Counted from the stretch's first letter, positions 1 through 8,151 are shown. The stretch: 16,018 nucleotides of DNA from Lentisphaeria bacterium UBA1724 (GCA_002315885.1 DCIO01000130.1:1-16018); one strand, 5' to 3'. Numbers and translations: made by a program. Notes: a model not told the origin generated them from the letters alone.

Positions 1-22
1 GCGGGGACGCCGTCGGTACACA
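1..22 (-). repeat. REP-like palindrome, partial copy cut by the window edge
   Basis: The first 22 bases match the right part of the palindrome seen in full at 15861-15884 and 15892-15915 (core GACGGCGGGGACGCCGTC followed by GGTACAC). Only the 3' part of the hairpin is inside the window. It ends three bases before the ATG of the transporter gene, so the repeat occupies the position where a ribosome-binding site would be expected. Confidence 0.75.
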
Positions 23-24
23 CC

Positions 25-1290
25 ATGGAAAAAATCATCTCCGTCATCGGCTTTCTCGTCATGGTTGGCATCTGCTGGCTTTGGTCATCCGACCGAAAGA
101 AAATCGACTGGAAACTCGTGATCAATGGCACACTCCTCCAGCTCGTCTTCGCTTTCCTGGTTCTGAAGACCCCCTGGGGACAGAAGGTCTTTGAATTCGT
201 AGACAAATTCGTCAGCCAACTCCTGGCGCAATCCAAAGAAGGCGCGGTGTTTCTTTTCGGTCTACTGGGCGATCCCGAAAAATCCGCCGAGGCCTTCGGG
301 CCCGCAAATGGCTTTATTTTCGCATTCCAGGCACTGCCATTGATTATCTTCATGTCCGCCTTGACTGCGGTGCTCTATAAATTGCATATCCTGCAATGGG
401 TTGTTCAAGGTATGGCCTTCTGCATGCGAAAGATCATGCGGATGTCCGGTGCGGAAGCCGTGGGTGCCATGGGCAATGTCTTTTTGGGTATGACGGAAGC
501 ACCACTGCTAGTCCGTCCTTACCTCGCCAAGATGACCACCTCGGAAATGCTCTGCCTCATGACCGGCGGCCTGGCAACTATCTCGGGCACTGTCCTGGGA
601 GGGTATGTCATCATGCTCTCGCCATACCTTGATGGCGTCGCCGCGCATTTTGTGGCCGCATCCGTGATGTCCGCTCCTGCCGCAGTCGTCTTTGCCAAGA
701 TTCTGCTTCCGGAGACCGACACTCCCGTAACCATGACAAGTTGCAAGATTGACAACGAAGACCAGGATGCCAATGTCATTGATGCGTGTGGACGGGGTTG
801 CTCGGAGGGGCTGAAGCTCGCCTTGAATGTGGGTGCCATGCTGATTGGCTTCCTGTCCCTGGTGGCCATGTGCCATTGGATTTGGAATTCCGTGGCGGGT
901 GCCTGCGGTGCGGAATGGCTGACACTGCAAAAGGTAATCGGGTGGATTTTCTCACCCTTCGCATTCCTCCTGGGAATCCCGACGCAGGATGTCATGCCCT
1001 GCGCGGAATTGCTGGGCGAAAAGACCTTCTTGAATGAATTCGTGGCATATTCGCACTTTGCACAAATGCTCTCGGGGCCTATGGGGGAATGCACGGAGCG
1101 CACACGAGTCATCATCAGCTATGCACTCTGCGGCTTCGCCAATGTGGGCTCCATCGGAATCTATCTCGGCGGTCTCGGTGCACTTGTTCCCGAACAACGC
1201 ACGGCAATCTGCAAACTCGCTGTCAAGTCCATGGTCGCGGGGACGTTTGCATCCTTCGCCACGGGCATCATCGCAGGACTTCTTTACTAA
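25..1290 (+). CDS. Concentrative nucleoside transporter (CNT/NupC family)
   Basis: This is an inner-membrane symporter that takes up nucleosides with Na+ or H+. The 421-aa length and hydrophobic profile match bacterial CNT proteins. The N-terminus (WLWSSDRKKIDW, residues 18-29) aligns with the start of E. coli NupC, which supports the ATG at 25. Family signatures are GMTEAPLLVRPYL (155-167, first hairpin), LNEFVAY (336-342) and CGFANVGSIGI (369-379). E158, E338, N373 and S376 correspond to substrate- or cation-binding positions known from the Vibrio cholerae CNT structure. The usual Gln of the G-Q-T/S-E motif is Met156, which may alter base recognition. No Shine-Dalgarno sequence lies in the 24 bases before the ATG, which are REP-like repeat. 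A DUF4434 gene follows after 48 bp on the same strand and is probably co-transcribed. The family call is firm; the exact substrate is not determined. Confidence 0.95.
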   Translation: MEKIISVIGFLVMVGICWLWSSDRKKIDWKLVINGTLLQLVFAFLVLKTPWGQKVFEFVDKFVSQLLAQSKEGAVFLFGLLGDPEKSAEAFGPANGFIFAFQALPLIIFMSALTAVLYKLHILQWVVQGMAFCMRKIMRMSGAEAVGAMGNVFLGMTEAPLLVRPYLAKMTTSEMLCLMTGGLATISGTVLGGYVIMLSPYLDGVAAHFVAASVMSAPAAVVFAKILLPETDTPVTMTSCKIDNEDQDANVIDACGRGCSEGLKLALNVGAMLIGFLSLVAMCHWIWNSVAGACGAEWLTLQKVIGWIFSPFAFLLGIPTQDVMPCAELLGEKTFLNEFVAYSHFAQMLSGPMGECTERTRVIISYALCGFANVGSIGIYLGGLGALVPEQRTAICKLAVKSMVAGTFASFATGIIAGLLY

Positions 1291-1338
1291 CCTTCATTCT
1301 CCATAACCTAACCCAAACTAACCAAAGGATTTACAACC

Positions 1339-2265
1339 ATGCGCATCACTGGCACTTTTCTTGATGAAATCAGCTACGACATCCCACACCAGAACTGGGG
1401 TCCCAAAGAATGGGAAGCCGATTTCCAGGCAATGAAGGCTTGCGGTATCGACACCGTCGTCCTCATCCGTTGCGGTCTCCAGCGCTTCATCGCCCTGGAC
1501 TCCAAGGTCCTGGTAGACAAATTCGGCTGCTATCGTCCCCCGATTGATCTGGTGGAGCTCTTCCTCACCCTGGCTGACAAATACGGCATGGCATTCTATT
1601 TCGGCACCTACGACCTGTATGGCGTCCACGATGACGACATGATTCAGCTGGAGCGTGAAATCAACTTCCCGCTGTGCGAAGAAGTCTGGAAGAAATACTC
1701 CCACCATCCCAGCTTCAAGGGATGGTATCTCTCTCTGGAATTCTCCCGTCGCAACGACAAGATGATTGCCTTCCAGCACGACCTGGGCGCCCACGTCAAG
1801 GCACTCTCTGGCAATCTTCCCGTCATGGTCTCTCCCTACATTGATGGCTGCAAGGCAGTTCCCGCCGGTGGACCTCTCACCAAGGAACACGGAATCACCG
1901 TGGAAGAGCATTACAAGCAGTGGGACGCCATGCTGGCCAATATGGAAGGCGTTCTGGATGCCGTGGCATTCCAGGATGGCCATGTGGAATACAGCGAATT
2001 GGCGGAATTCCTGGCGGCAAACAAGGAACTGGCAGTGAAGCACGGCATGCAGTCCTGGACCAACTGCGAGACCTTTGACCGTGATATGCCCATCCGCTTC
2101 CTGCCCATCAAGTGGGAGAAGATGCTCCTGAAACTAGAAGCCGCCGAAAAGGCTGGCCTGGACAAGGCGATTACCTTCGAGTTCTCTCACTTCATGAGCC
2201 CCAACTCCATGTATACCTCCGCGGGGCACCTCTACAACCGCTACATGGAATATATCCAGAAGTAG
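1339..2265 (+). CDS. DUF4434-type TIM-barrel protein, putative cytoplasmic glycoside hydrolase
   Basis: The 308-aa protein has the pattern of the DUF4434 family, glycosidase-like TIM barrels of largely unassigned function. Recognisable blocks are the opening GTFLDEISYDIPHQNW (5-20), FYFGTYDLYG (87-96), GWYLSLEFSRRND (128-140), MVSPYIDG (163-170), QSWTNCETFDRD (238-249) and ITFEFSHFMSP (278-288). E134, E244 and E281 sit at strand ends and are candidate acid/base or nucleophile residues; that assignment is inference. There is no signal peptide, so it should act in the cytoplasm, unlike many secreted relatives. AAAGGA at 1323-1328 is a good ribosome-binding site ten bases before the ATG. It follows the nucleoside transporter by 48 bp, suggesting it processes something that transporter imports. 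The substrate is unknown. Confidence 0.85.
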   Translation: MRITGTFLDEISYDIPHQNWGPKEWEADFQAMKACGIDTVVLIRCGLQRFIALDSKVLVDKFGCYRPPIDLVELFLTLADKYGMAFYFGTYDLYGVHDDDMIQLEREINFPLCEEVWKKYSHHPSFKGWYLSLEFSRRNDKMIAFQHDLGAHVKALSGNLPVMVSPYIDGCKAVPAGGPLTKEHGITVEEHYKQWDAMLANMEGVLDAVAFQDGHVEYSELAEFLAANKELAVKHGMQSWTNCETFDRDMPIRFLPIKWEKMLLKLEAAEKAGLDKAITFEFSHFMSPNSMYTSAGHLYNRYMEYIQK

Positions 2266-2274
2266 CCTGAATTG

Positions 2275-2312
2275 CCTCCCCTCTCGACCGTAACGGCGGG
2301 AGGGGTGTTTTT
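2275..2312 (+). terminator. Probable intrinsic terminator of the transporter-DUF4434 operon
   Basis: CCTCCC (2275-2280) can pair with GGGAGG (2298-2303), or CCCCT (2278-2282) with AGGGG (2301-2305). A nested CCG-TAA-CGG hairpin lies at 2288-2296, and TTTTT follows at 2308-2312. It begins ten bases after the DUF4434 stop codon. The first copy of the neighbouring tandem repeat overlaps it. Confidence 0.5.
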
Positions 2313-2498
2313 ACGGCGGACGCCTACAGTACCTTGTGCTTTCTTCTCGACCGTATGTGCGGGCGGGGAGTCAAAGACGTCAAATGACTGCATTACCTTG
2401 TGCTTTCTTCTCGACCGTTTGGACGGGCGGGGAGGTTTTACGGCGGACGCCTACAGTACCTTGTGCTTTCTTCTCGACCGTTTGGCGGGCGGGGAGGT
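2283..2498. repeat. Tandem repeat, 63/64-bp period, about 3.5 units
   Basis: The block ACCTTGTGCTTTCTTCTCGA continuing into CCGT occurs at 2331-2354, 2395-2418 and 2458-2481. A shorter CTCGACCGT copy lies at 2283-2291, giving steps of 63, 64 and 63 bp. Each is followed by a G-rich GGGCGGGGAG-type stretch. The segment ACGGCGGACGCCTAC occurs at 2313-2327 and 2440-2454 but is replaced by unrelated sequence in the middle unit. The period is not consistently a multiple of three and the reading frames change between units, so this is not a protein repeat. It lies between two convergent operons. Confidence 0.85.
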
Positions 2499-2535
2499 CG
2501 AGAATCGAGAATCGAAAATCGAGAATCGAGAATCG
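2499..2535. repeat. Heptamer array CGAGAAT x5
   Basis: Five consecutive 7-bp units run from 2499 to 2533 (CGAGAAT, CGAGAAT, CGAAAAT, CGAGAAT, CGAGAAT), plus CG. The array touches the stop codon of the minus-strand rhamnosidase gene at 2536-2538. It is the counterpart of the heptamer array after the kinase gene at 10961-10995. Confidence 0.9.
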
Positions 2536-4098
2536 TTAAATATTTGCGAGGAGTCGTAGATAGTATCCCGCGCCGCAGCTCCAGGCGTGGCAATCGCTGT
2601 TCATCAGGCAGTCGCCGTAGCTGGAGAAGAACTGGTTTTCGGGAACGAAGACCTCGGGGAAGGTATCCAGCCCCCGCGCCAGCATTCCGCCCCAGTATTC
2701 GCGGATGATCTTTCGGACGCCCGCGTTGTCGCCCACGTGGGTGCCCATTTCCAGGACGCTGTTCCAGAGATAGGGCGTGTGGGGACGACGGGCTTCCTTG
2801 GAGGCCAGCATTGCTTTCCATACTTTCAGGGCTTCCTTTCCCGTGACCACATCGCCCAGGATGAACCAGATTTGTGTGGCCCAGGAGAACTGTCGCGTTT
2901 CGTCATCGGAACGGAAGAGTCCGGTCTTGGCATCGAAGCAGCGTTCTTTGAGCTGTTTCGCCAGCTTATCGGCCTCGGCGACCAACTCAGGCTGGGGCAT
3001 GCCCAGGAGTTCGCCAAGTTTTGCGGCGTTACGCAGAGAGAAGAGGTAGAGTCCCAGGGCGGGCGTTTCCCGGCAGAGGTCGGCATCGTGGTCGATGAAG
3101 AGCCAGGAACACTTGCCGGGGATGATCTTCCCGTCTTTGTCGATGACCTTCCGGAAGAGGTCGATTTGATGCAGTGCCACGGGGAAGAGTTCCTTGCAGA
3201 ATGCCTTCCGTCCGTAGAAATTCAGGTGTTCCAGCAGAAGTGGCGCCAGGAGCAGCGCGTAGGTCTGGACCATGCATGAGGCGGAGAAGCCGTCCTTGGC
3301 ATCGTATGCGGCGCCGGGGATTTCGCCCTTTGGGTTGCAGGAACCCGCCAGAATGTAGATGCAGCGTTCCACCAATGCGTAATTCCGATAGGTCACGCCA
3401 TTGACCAATGCCTGGACACGCAGGTCACCCAGCCAGAGGCGCCGGTCGCGCTTGGGACCATCCTCGAAGATGGTCTGCATGCACTCGCGGAGGGTCCAGG
3501 CGGAGCATTTTTCAATGGCGATTTCCTGCTTGGTGAGCGCACCGCCCTCGGGAATCGGCGTGTATCGGCTATCGTTTGCTGAGGTCTGTGCGATGGCGGT
3601 GATGTCGTCAATCTGGATATCGAAATTGGGCGCACCCAGGCGGAGTTTCACATATCGGAAGGCGTAGCGTCGCTGGAAGCGGACCAGGGGCTGGAAGTCG
3701 TCCAATACGATAACGCCGTCCTGGAGCCAGCTACGGTCCAGATGCCCGTGGTAAGTCTCGAATTCCGTCGCCAGTTCGTAGGGTGTTTCGGCAAACTTGA
3801 AATCGATGCGCAGTGGTGAGTCGTTGCGCGCCAGCGTATGCCACTTGAGTTCGATGGTGCCGGTGATATGTCGTCCGAAATCCAGGATCCAGGTCTTGGC
3901 CCAGTGGTAGTGCTCCTTCATTGCCTCCAATCCACCAGGAATCGCCTTGACCGCCACGCCCTGCCAGGCCTTCTTGTCGGCTTTGGTCTCAATCAACGCC
4001 ACGGGCTTGATGCGGGTCTCGTGGAGGGTGGGGCGGCTCTTGGCGGCCTTCTCCAGCCATTGTGCCTGCTTTTCTCCGAAAAATGCCTTGTTTTTCAT
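2536..4098 (-). CDS. Compact GH78-like alpha-L-rhamnosidase (six-hairpin glycosidase)
   Basis: The 520-aa protein is predicted to release terminal alpha-L-rhamnose from glycans or glycosides. Residues 60-165 look like the beta-sandwich before the catalytic domain (WILDFGRHITGTIEL, 70-84). The (alpha/alpha)6 barrel from about 195 carries DGPKRDRRLWLGD (213-225), matching the GH78 active-site pattern D-x4-E-x6-D. The middle position, the general acid Glu of characterised enzymes, is Asp218 here. GLDTFPEVF (476-484) matches the segment with the catalytic base, making E482 the candidate. NSDCHAWSCGAGYYL (500-514) resembles the conserved end of the family. No signal peptide is visible, so it is probably cytoplasmic. 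The ATG at 4098 follows AGGATTCCACC, a reasonable ribosome-binding site, and the upstream GH42-like gene ends nine bases earlier, so the two are surely co-transcribed. Rhamnosidase specificity is inferred from the fold. Confidence 0.82.
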   Translation of the reverse strand: MKNKAFFGEKQAQWLEKAAKSRPTLHETRIKPVALIETKADKKAWQGVAVKAIPGGLEAMKEHYHWAKTWILDFGRHITGTIELKWHTLARNDSPLRIDFKFAETPYELATEFETYHGHLDRSWLQDGVIVLDDFQPLVRFQRRYAFRYVKLRLGAPNFDIQIDDITAIAQTSANDSRYTPIPEGGALTKQEIAIEKCSAWTLRECMQTIFEDGPKRDRRLWLGDLRVQALVNGVTYRNYALVERCIYILAGSCNPKGEIPGAAYDAKDGFSASCMVQTYALLLAPLLLEHLNFYGRKAFCKELFPVALHQIDLFRKVIDKDGKIIPGKCSWLFIDHDADLCRETPALGLYLFSLRNAAKLGELLGMPQPELVAEADKLAKQLKERCFDAKTGLFRSDDETRQFSWATQIWFILGDVVTGKEALKVWKAMLASKEARRPHTPYLWNSVLEMGTHVGDNAGVRKIIREYWGGMLARGLDTFPEVFVPENQFFSSYGDCLMNSDCHAWSCGAGYYLRLLANI

Positions 4099-4107
4099 GG
4101 TGGAATC

Positions 4108-7100
4108 CTATTTCAGCTGGAAGAGCCAGGCCTCGCCTGGTGCCATGCTATCTACTGTGAAAGTGCCTTTTTCAATGGTGAATTCCTGTCCCGTGAAGCA
4201 TTCCACTGCGGTAGCGTAGTGGGTCTGGGGCAGGGTGAAGGTACGTGGGCCAGGGCCGTCGGTGGGGATGACGCCCAGGTAGTTGCCGTCATAGACTACG
4301 CGGTCGAATTTGTCGTCCAGCGGTTGCAATCCCGCGGCTTTGCAGATTTCCCGCGTGGTCTTTCCCGTGGGATCGGGGACGGGCAGGAGGACGCTGCGCC
4401 CTTCGCCGATTTGCTTGGTGGCGGCGGCGGGTGAGCCATCCGCAGTGTAGTATCCCAGGATTTCCGCCTTGTTGTCATTGACGGCGAAAGCCTCGGTCTG
4501 GTGCATGCCCTGATTGCCCAGCACACGGTTGTCCAGCGTGGCGTATTCCAGCGGCGTGCCGAAGGGCATCTTCCGGAGTTTCATTCCCGTAATTTCCTGC
4601 ATGGCCTTGACGCCGCCTTTTTGACCGAAGCCGGGGGCGTAGAGGAAGACCGCGGTCTTTCCTTTGGCATAGACCTCGTTTTGCAGGAATTCGGCGAAGC
4701 GGGGGTCGTTACGCCAGGCGTTGGGGAAGAAGAGGACCTGGAACTGGTTCAAGTTCATGGTGTAGAGGTCTTCCAATTCGAAGATGTCGTAGGGGATGCC
4801 GCTGACGGCCAGGGGACGCTGGGCTTCGGCGGCCAGTCGCCAGGGACGCATCTCGCCCCAATTTCCGTTGGGCATCACTAGGCCATCCACGCATTTTTCG
4901 TCAAAGAAGAATGCGACTTGCGGTTTCCAGGTGACGGGCTGCGACCAGATTTCCTGGTTGAGTTGGTTGATGCGTCGGAAGTCCTCGTGGAAGAATGGCG
5001 AGTCATACCATTCGCCGCCCAGGTCGTAATACCAGAGACCCACGCGGTTCAAGGCGGAGTAGATGAACTCGCGGCGATTTTCGAAGAGTGACGCCTTGGG
5101 CTCGAAGGTGACTTTGTGTTCGTCGGCCACCGTCAGGAAGGTCCGGTTGTCGGCTTCCTGGAGCCAGAGGACATTGTGGAGGCGGTAGCTGTCTTCCACG
5201 GAACCGCACCCCGAGATGTCGCCAGGTCTGCGCCAGATGTAGCTGATGGGGGACGCCATCACATCCACTTTCCCGGAGGACAGTAGTCTGCTCACATCGT
5301 AGTGTCCCGTGGATGCGGGGTGGTTGTAGAGGTGTGTGAGGGTCATGAGGTAGCCGTAGTAGAGCCAGGCCAGTTTCTTCGGTGCGTTTTCGTGGACCAC
5401 ATCCATGAATGCCATGATGGCGTTGGTGTCGGCTTCCTGCAAGGCGCGGTTGTAGTCCATGGCGTCCTGGCGGTTGTCATCCAGGAAGAATTCGTTTTTG
5501 CCCTGTCGGAGGGGCAGGCTGGGGATTCCCGCGGTTTCGAAGGTGACTGCGGGGTTCTTCCAGGCTTTCCGCAATTCCTTCACGTCGTCGTGGTATTTGC
5601 CACGGAGGAATCTTCGGAAATGCTTGAGCATGGGCTTGCTGTAGTCGCCGAAGCCGTTGTGTTTTGCGGGGAAGACCCACTCGGGACCACGGAGATTGCA
5701 GGGCATATAGCCGATGATGGCATTGGCGAACCACGCCTTTTCCACGTGGGAGACCGCCTCGGCATACATCTTCGTGGCCGCATTCAGCCAGACTTCGCTG
5801 GTGGGGGAAGCGAAGGGGCCGTCATCACCGCCAGTGGTGACGCCATCCGCATAGACGATGGCTTCCTCGGGGTGCTGTGCAATCCACCAGGAGGGCGAGC
5901 TGATGCGCGTCATCAGCATGATTTTGGCATCGGGAATGACGGAGAGGAGTTCTTCCACGTCCTTTTCCAGTCCCGAGTAGTCGATGGAGCCATCTTGCTT
6001 CCAGGCCTCGAAGGCGACTTCCCAGACCAGTCGGAAGACCTTGAAACCACTGGCTTTGGCGGTGGCGTAATTCTCCGTGCGGTCGCCTTTCCAGCGCAGA
6101 CCGAAGATGACGGGCTGGGTGGGCTCGCCATCGATTTCCAGAACAGGGTAGCCATTCAGGTTGCCGATACGGACAGAACTCTCACGCTTTGCGAAGGCCT
6201 CTTTGTCCAACGCAGTCTTTTCTTCGGCTTTCGGGAGTTCGGTATAGTATCGGACAGCCGCTCCCCAGGGCGCCACAGGGGGCCTGCCCAGGTCTTCCGC
6301 TTTCTTCCAACCGCGCTTGGTCTCCTCTGGGGGATCGATGCGCCGCCAGTTGTCCCCAGGATGAGCGGTGTTGGTCAGCCAGCTGCCGTCGGTGAAGAGG
6401 TAGTCGAAGGAGCCATCGGCTTTCTTCAGGCGGATTTCCGCGATGAAACCCGCTTTGCTGCTGCCATTGCGCCCATTGGCGGTAATCACATTCTTGCCCT
6501 TGACAAAGTATTGCTTTGCTTCGGTGCACTGGACATTCCCCCACCCTGCGGCGTTGAAGATGCGGTTGTTGTTGATTTCGAAGGTGAATGCGTCATCGCA
6601 GGTGGCCTGCAGGAGTGCCTCGGTATATTGTGCGGGGTCTTCCAGGTAGAATTCCTTCCGGAAATAGACTTCCTGGTTATCTTTGGCCCCCTCGGGAGTC
6701 CAAATCCAGCTGGCGCGGTAGCCCTGCTTTCCACGCAGGTCCTCCAGAAGCACATCGCCGAATTGCCCCTCGTCGGCAAATTGGATGGCGAAATCGCCCT
6801 GGAAGGCATCGTAGGGGACTGCGTATTCCGCCTGCCAGAAACCCGGCTCGGTCTCCGCTAGGTCAATGGCGGGGAGAGGCGTGCCGTCCCGTAGCGCCAT
6901 AGTGACCTGGGCGGATTGGACGCCAGTGCCGTAGAAGGAGATGCGGTGGACGCGCTCCCGCTGGAAGTAATTCAGGTGGGTCTTGGCGGTGCCGCCGTTG
7001 ACACGCACCGCGGGGAGGCCGTTGTAGCAGTCAGGGGTGTATCCCGCGAAGTCGGAGATTTCCCAGGCGTCGGGGGCCTCGCCAGTGGTATGGAGGAGCA

Positions 7101-7605
7101 GTGCGCCATTGGTGAGCCGGTCCCGGCCCCGTCGGAGTGCCACTGCCTTGATGGTTGCCCAGGAGCCCATTCCGCTGTTGGAGAAGGTCAGGATGAAGGA
7201 GGAGACGCCCCCCTGGTTCCAGCGCTGGTTGGTAGTGAGGTCCACCGTGGCCCGCTGTGGAAAGAAGAGGTTGTTCTTGCCGAAATTGCTGACCGTGCTT
7301 CGTTCGTTTCCGTAACCGCCTTCGCCATCACCGTATGCGATGAAGGTGAAGAGCATATCCCGTCCCACTCCGGAATAGATTTCCAGATAAGGGAGTTTTT
7401 GGCAGTCCACGCCCTGTGTATTGAAGCGCATGGTGCCGTAGGTGTCGTCGGGGATGGTATAGACAAAGCCCTCGGGGGTGAGGTTTGCGACCTTGAAGTT
7501 ATGGGAGAAATCCCCAGGCTGATTGCCCACAAAATCCCACGCGGTTGCCGCATAGAGCAGGGCGGTGGTCAGTACGAGAAATGACGCTGAAAGGAATCGC
7601 TTCAT
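4108..7605 (-). CDS. Exported GH42-like (beta-galactosidase-type) multidomain glycoside hydrolase
   Basis: The 1165-aa protein starts with a Sec signal peptide (MKRFLSASFLVLTTALLYAA). Residues 24-290 are beta-rich and unassigned. Residues 295-415 (RASWIWTPEG at 297-306, then VYFRKEFYL at 313-321) resemble the carbohydrate-binding N-terminal module of bacterial alpha-L-rhamnosidases. About 475-890 form a GH42/GH-A-type TIM barrel. GYMPCNLRGPEW (632-643) offers E642 as acid/base, and WLQEADNRT (814-822) offers E817 as nucleophile. Residues 893-1010 resemble the amidotransferase-fold trimerisation domain of GH42, and a beta-rich tail ends the protein. Those domain edges are estimates. No strong Shine-Dalgarno precedes the ATG. 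It is the middle gene of a minus-strand operon, 36 bp after the PNPOx-like gene and nine bases before the rhamnosidase gene. It is much longer than ordinary GH42 enzymes (about 650-700 aa). Exact linkage specificity cannot be read from the sequence. Confidence 0.82.
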   Translation of the reverse strand: MKRFLSASFLVLTTALLYAATAWDFVGNQPGDFSHNFKVANLTPEGFVYTIPDDTYGTMRFNTQGVDCQKLPYLEIYSGVGRDMLFTFIAYGDGEGGYGNERSTVSNFGKNNLFFPQRATVDLTTNQRWNQGGVSSFILTFSNSGMGSWATIKAVALRRGRDRLTNGALLLHTTGEAPDAWEISDFAGYTPDCYNGLPAVRVNGGTAKTHLNYFQRERVHRISFYGTGVQSAQVTMALRDGTPLPAIDLAETEPGFWQAEYAVPYDAFQGDFAIQFADEGQFGDVLLEDLRGKQGYRASWIWTPEGAKDNQEVYFRKEFYLEDPAQYTEALLQATCDDAFTFEINNNRIFNAAGWGNVQCTEAKQYFVKGKNVITANGRNGSSKAGFIAEIRLKKADGSFDYLFTDGSWLTNTAHPGDNWRRIDPPEETKRGWKKAEDLGRPPVAPWGAAVRYYTELPKAEEKTALDKEAFAKRESSVRIGNLNGYPVLEIDGEPTQPVIFGLRWKGDRTENYATAKASGFKVFRLVWEVAFEAWKQDGSIDYSGLEKDVEELLSVIPDAKIMLMTRISSPSWWIAQHPEEAIVYADGVTTGGDDGPFASPTSEVWLNAATKMYAEAVSHVEKAWFANAIIGYMPCNLRGPEWVFPAKHNGFGDYSKPMLKHFRRFLRGKYHDDVKELRKAWKNPAVTFETAGIPSLPLRQGKNEFFLDDNRQDAMDYNRALQEADTNAIMAFMDVVHENAPKKLAWLYYGYLMTLTHLYNHPASTGHYDVSRLLSSGKVDVMASPISYIWRRPGDISGCGSVEDSYRLHNVLWLQEADNRTFLTVADEHKVTFEPKASLFENRREFIYSALNRVGLWYYDLGGEWYDSPFFHEDFRRINQLNQEIWSQPVTWKPQVAFFFDEKCVDGLVMPNGNWGEMRPWRLAAEAQRPLAVSGIPYDIFELEDLYTMNLNQFQVLFFPNAWRNDPRFAEFLQNEVYAKGKTAVFLYAPGFGQKGGVKAMQEITGMKLRKMPFGTPLEYATLDNRVLGNQGMHQTEAFAVNDNKAEILGYYTADGSPAAATKQIGEGRSVLLPVPDPTGKTTREICKAAGLQPLDDKFDRVVYDGNYLGVIPTDGPGPRTFTLPQTHYATAVECFTGQEFTIEKGTFTVDSMAPGEAWLFQLK

Positions 7606-7641
7606 GGTATTGATAAATCAGCCTGGGAATTTTGCGTGTGT

Positions 7642-8151
7642 CTAGAATTTCATCACGATGGGCTCGTGGTTGAAGCTCCAGATGGTGGAGGTCACGGTGC
7701 CGGGTTGGAAGTAGAGCACCATGGTGTTGTCGTCATCGGCGGAATACATGGATTTCAGGGTGGGATACGCATCCAGCAGGGATGCCTTGGCCTCGCGTCG
7801 CGGGTCTTCCACCAGGGTGCCTGTGACGCGAATCCACTCGTCGCCCTTCATGGTGCACAGCTCAATCTTGCCATTCTTCAGAAGCTGCTTGCCCACATTC
7901 TTGACACGACCCGTCTGGATGTAGAGCTTGCCTTCAAAGATGTGGATGGTTCCGAAGGGACGCACATGGGGTTGGTCGCCGTCCACGGTGGCGATGAAGT
8001 AGTGTCCGACTTCCTTGATGAACTGGCAGGTCTTTTCCATGGGCATCTTGATTTCCTCCTGGGTGGGGTTGGGGGCTACAGCGGTGGCATTCTGGGCAAA
8101 GCAGAAGAATGCGGCAGAGATAAGCAGAGCGATGCAAAGGATTTTTTTCAT
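7642..8151 (-). CDS. Exported pyridoxamine 5'-phosphate oxidase-like (split-barrel flavin-fold) protein
   Basis: The 169-aa protein begins with a clear signal peptide (MKKILCIALLISAAFFCFA). It then has the PNPOx-like split-barrel pattern: EVGHYFIATVDGDQPHVRPFG (core at 51-67), KLYIQTGRVKNVGKQL (75-90), IELCTMKGDEWIRVTGTLVED (96-116) and a closing VLYFQPGTVTSTIW (145-158). Members of this fold usually bind FMN, F420 or haem and are mostly cytoplasmic, so the signal peptide is unusual. It may be a periplasmic flavin- or haem-binding reductase; no substrate can be named. AAGAGG lies about six bases before the ATG. It is the first gene of the minus-strand operon with the two glycosidases (36 bp gap to the next) and is divergent from the kinase gene. 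Confidence 0.85.
   Translation of the reverse strand: MKKILCIALLISAAFFCFAQNATAVAPNPTQEEIKMPMEKTCQFIKEVGHYFIATVDGDQPHVRPFGTIHIFEGKLYIQTGRVKNVGKQLLKNGKIELCTMKGDEWIRVTGTLVEDPRREAKASLLDAYPTLKSMYSADDDNTMVLYFQPGTVTSTIWSFNHEPIVMKF

Noticed and set aside
1318..2043. 241-codon minus-strand open frame opposite the DUF4434 gene
   Set aside because: It mirrors the coding strand of a protein with clear family motifs and a good ribosome-binding site; no independent support.
2272..2708. Open frames with repeated LSSRPF-type peptides over the tandem repeat
   Set aside because: They arise from the 63/64-bp DNA repeat in shifting frames and have no start signal; not a protein repeat.
5302..6861. 519-codon plus-strand open frame inside the GH42-like gene
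   Set aside because: It is antisense to a coherent 1165-aa glycosidase with signal peptide and motifs. Its translation has no recognisable domain and reflects codon bias of the GC-rich minus-strand gene.
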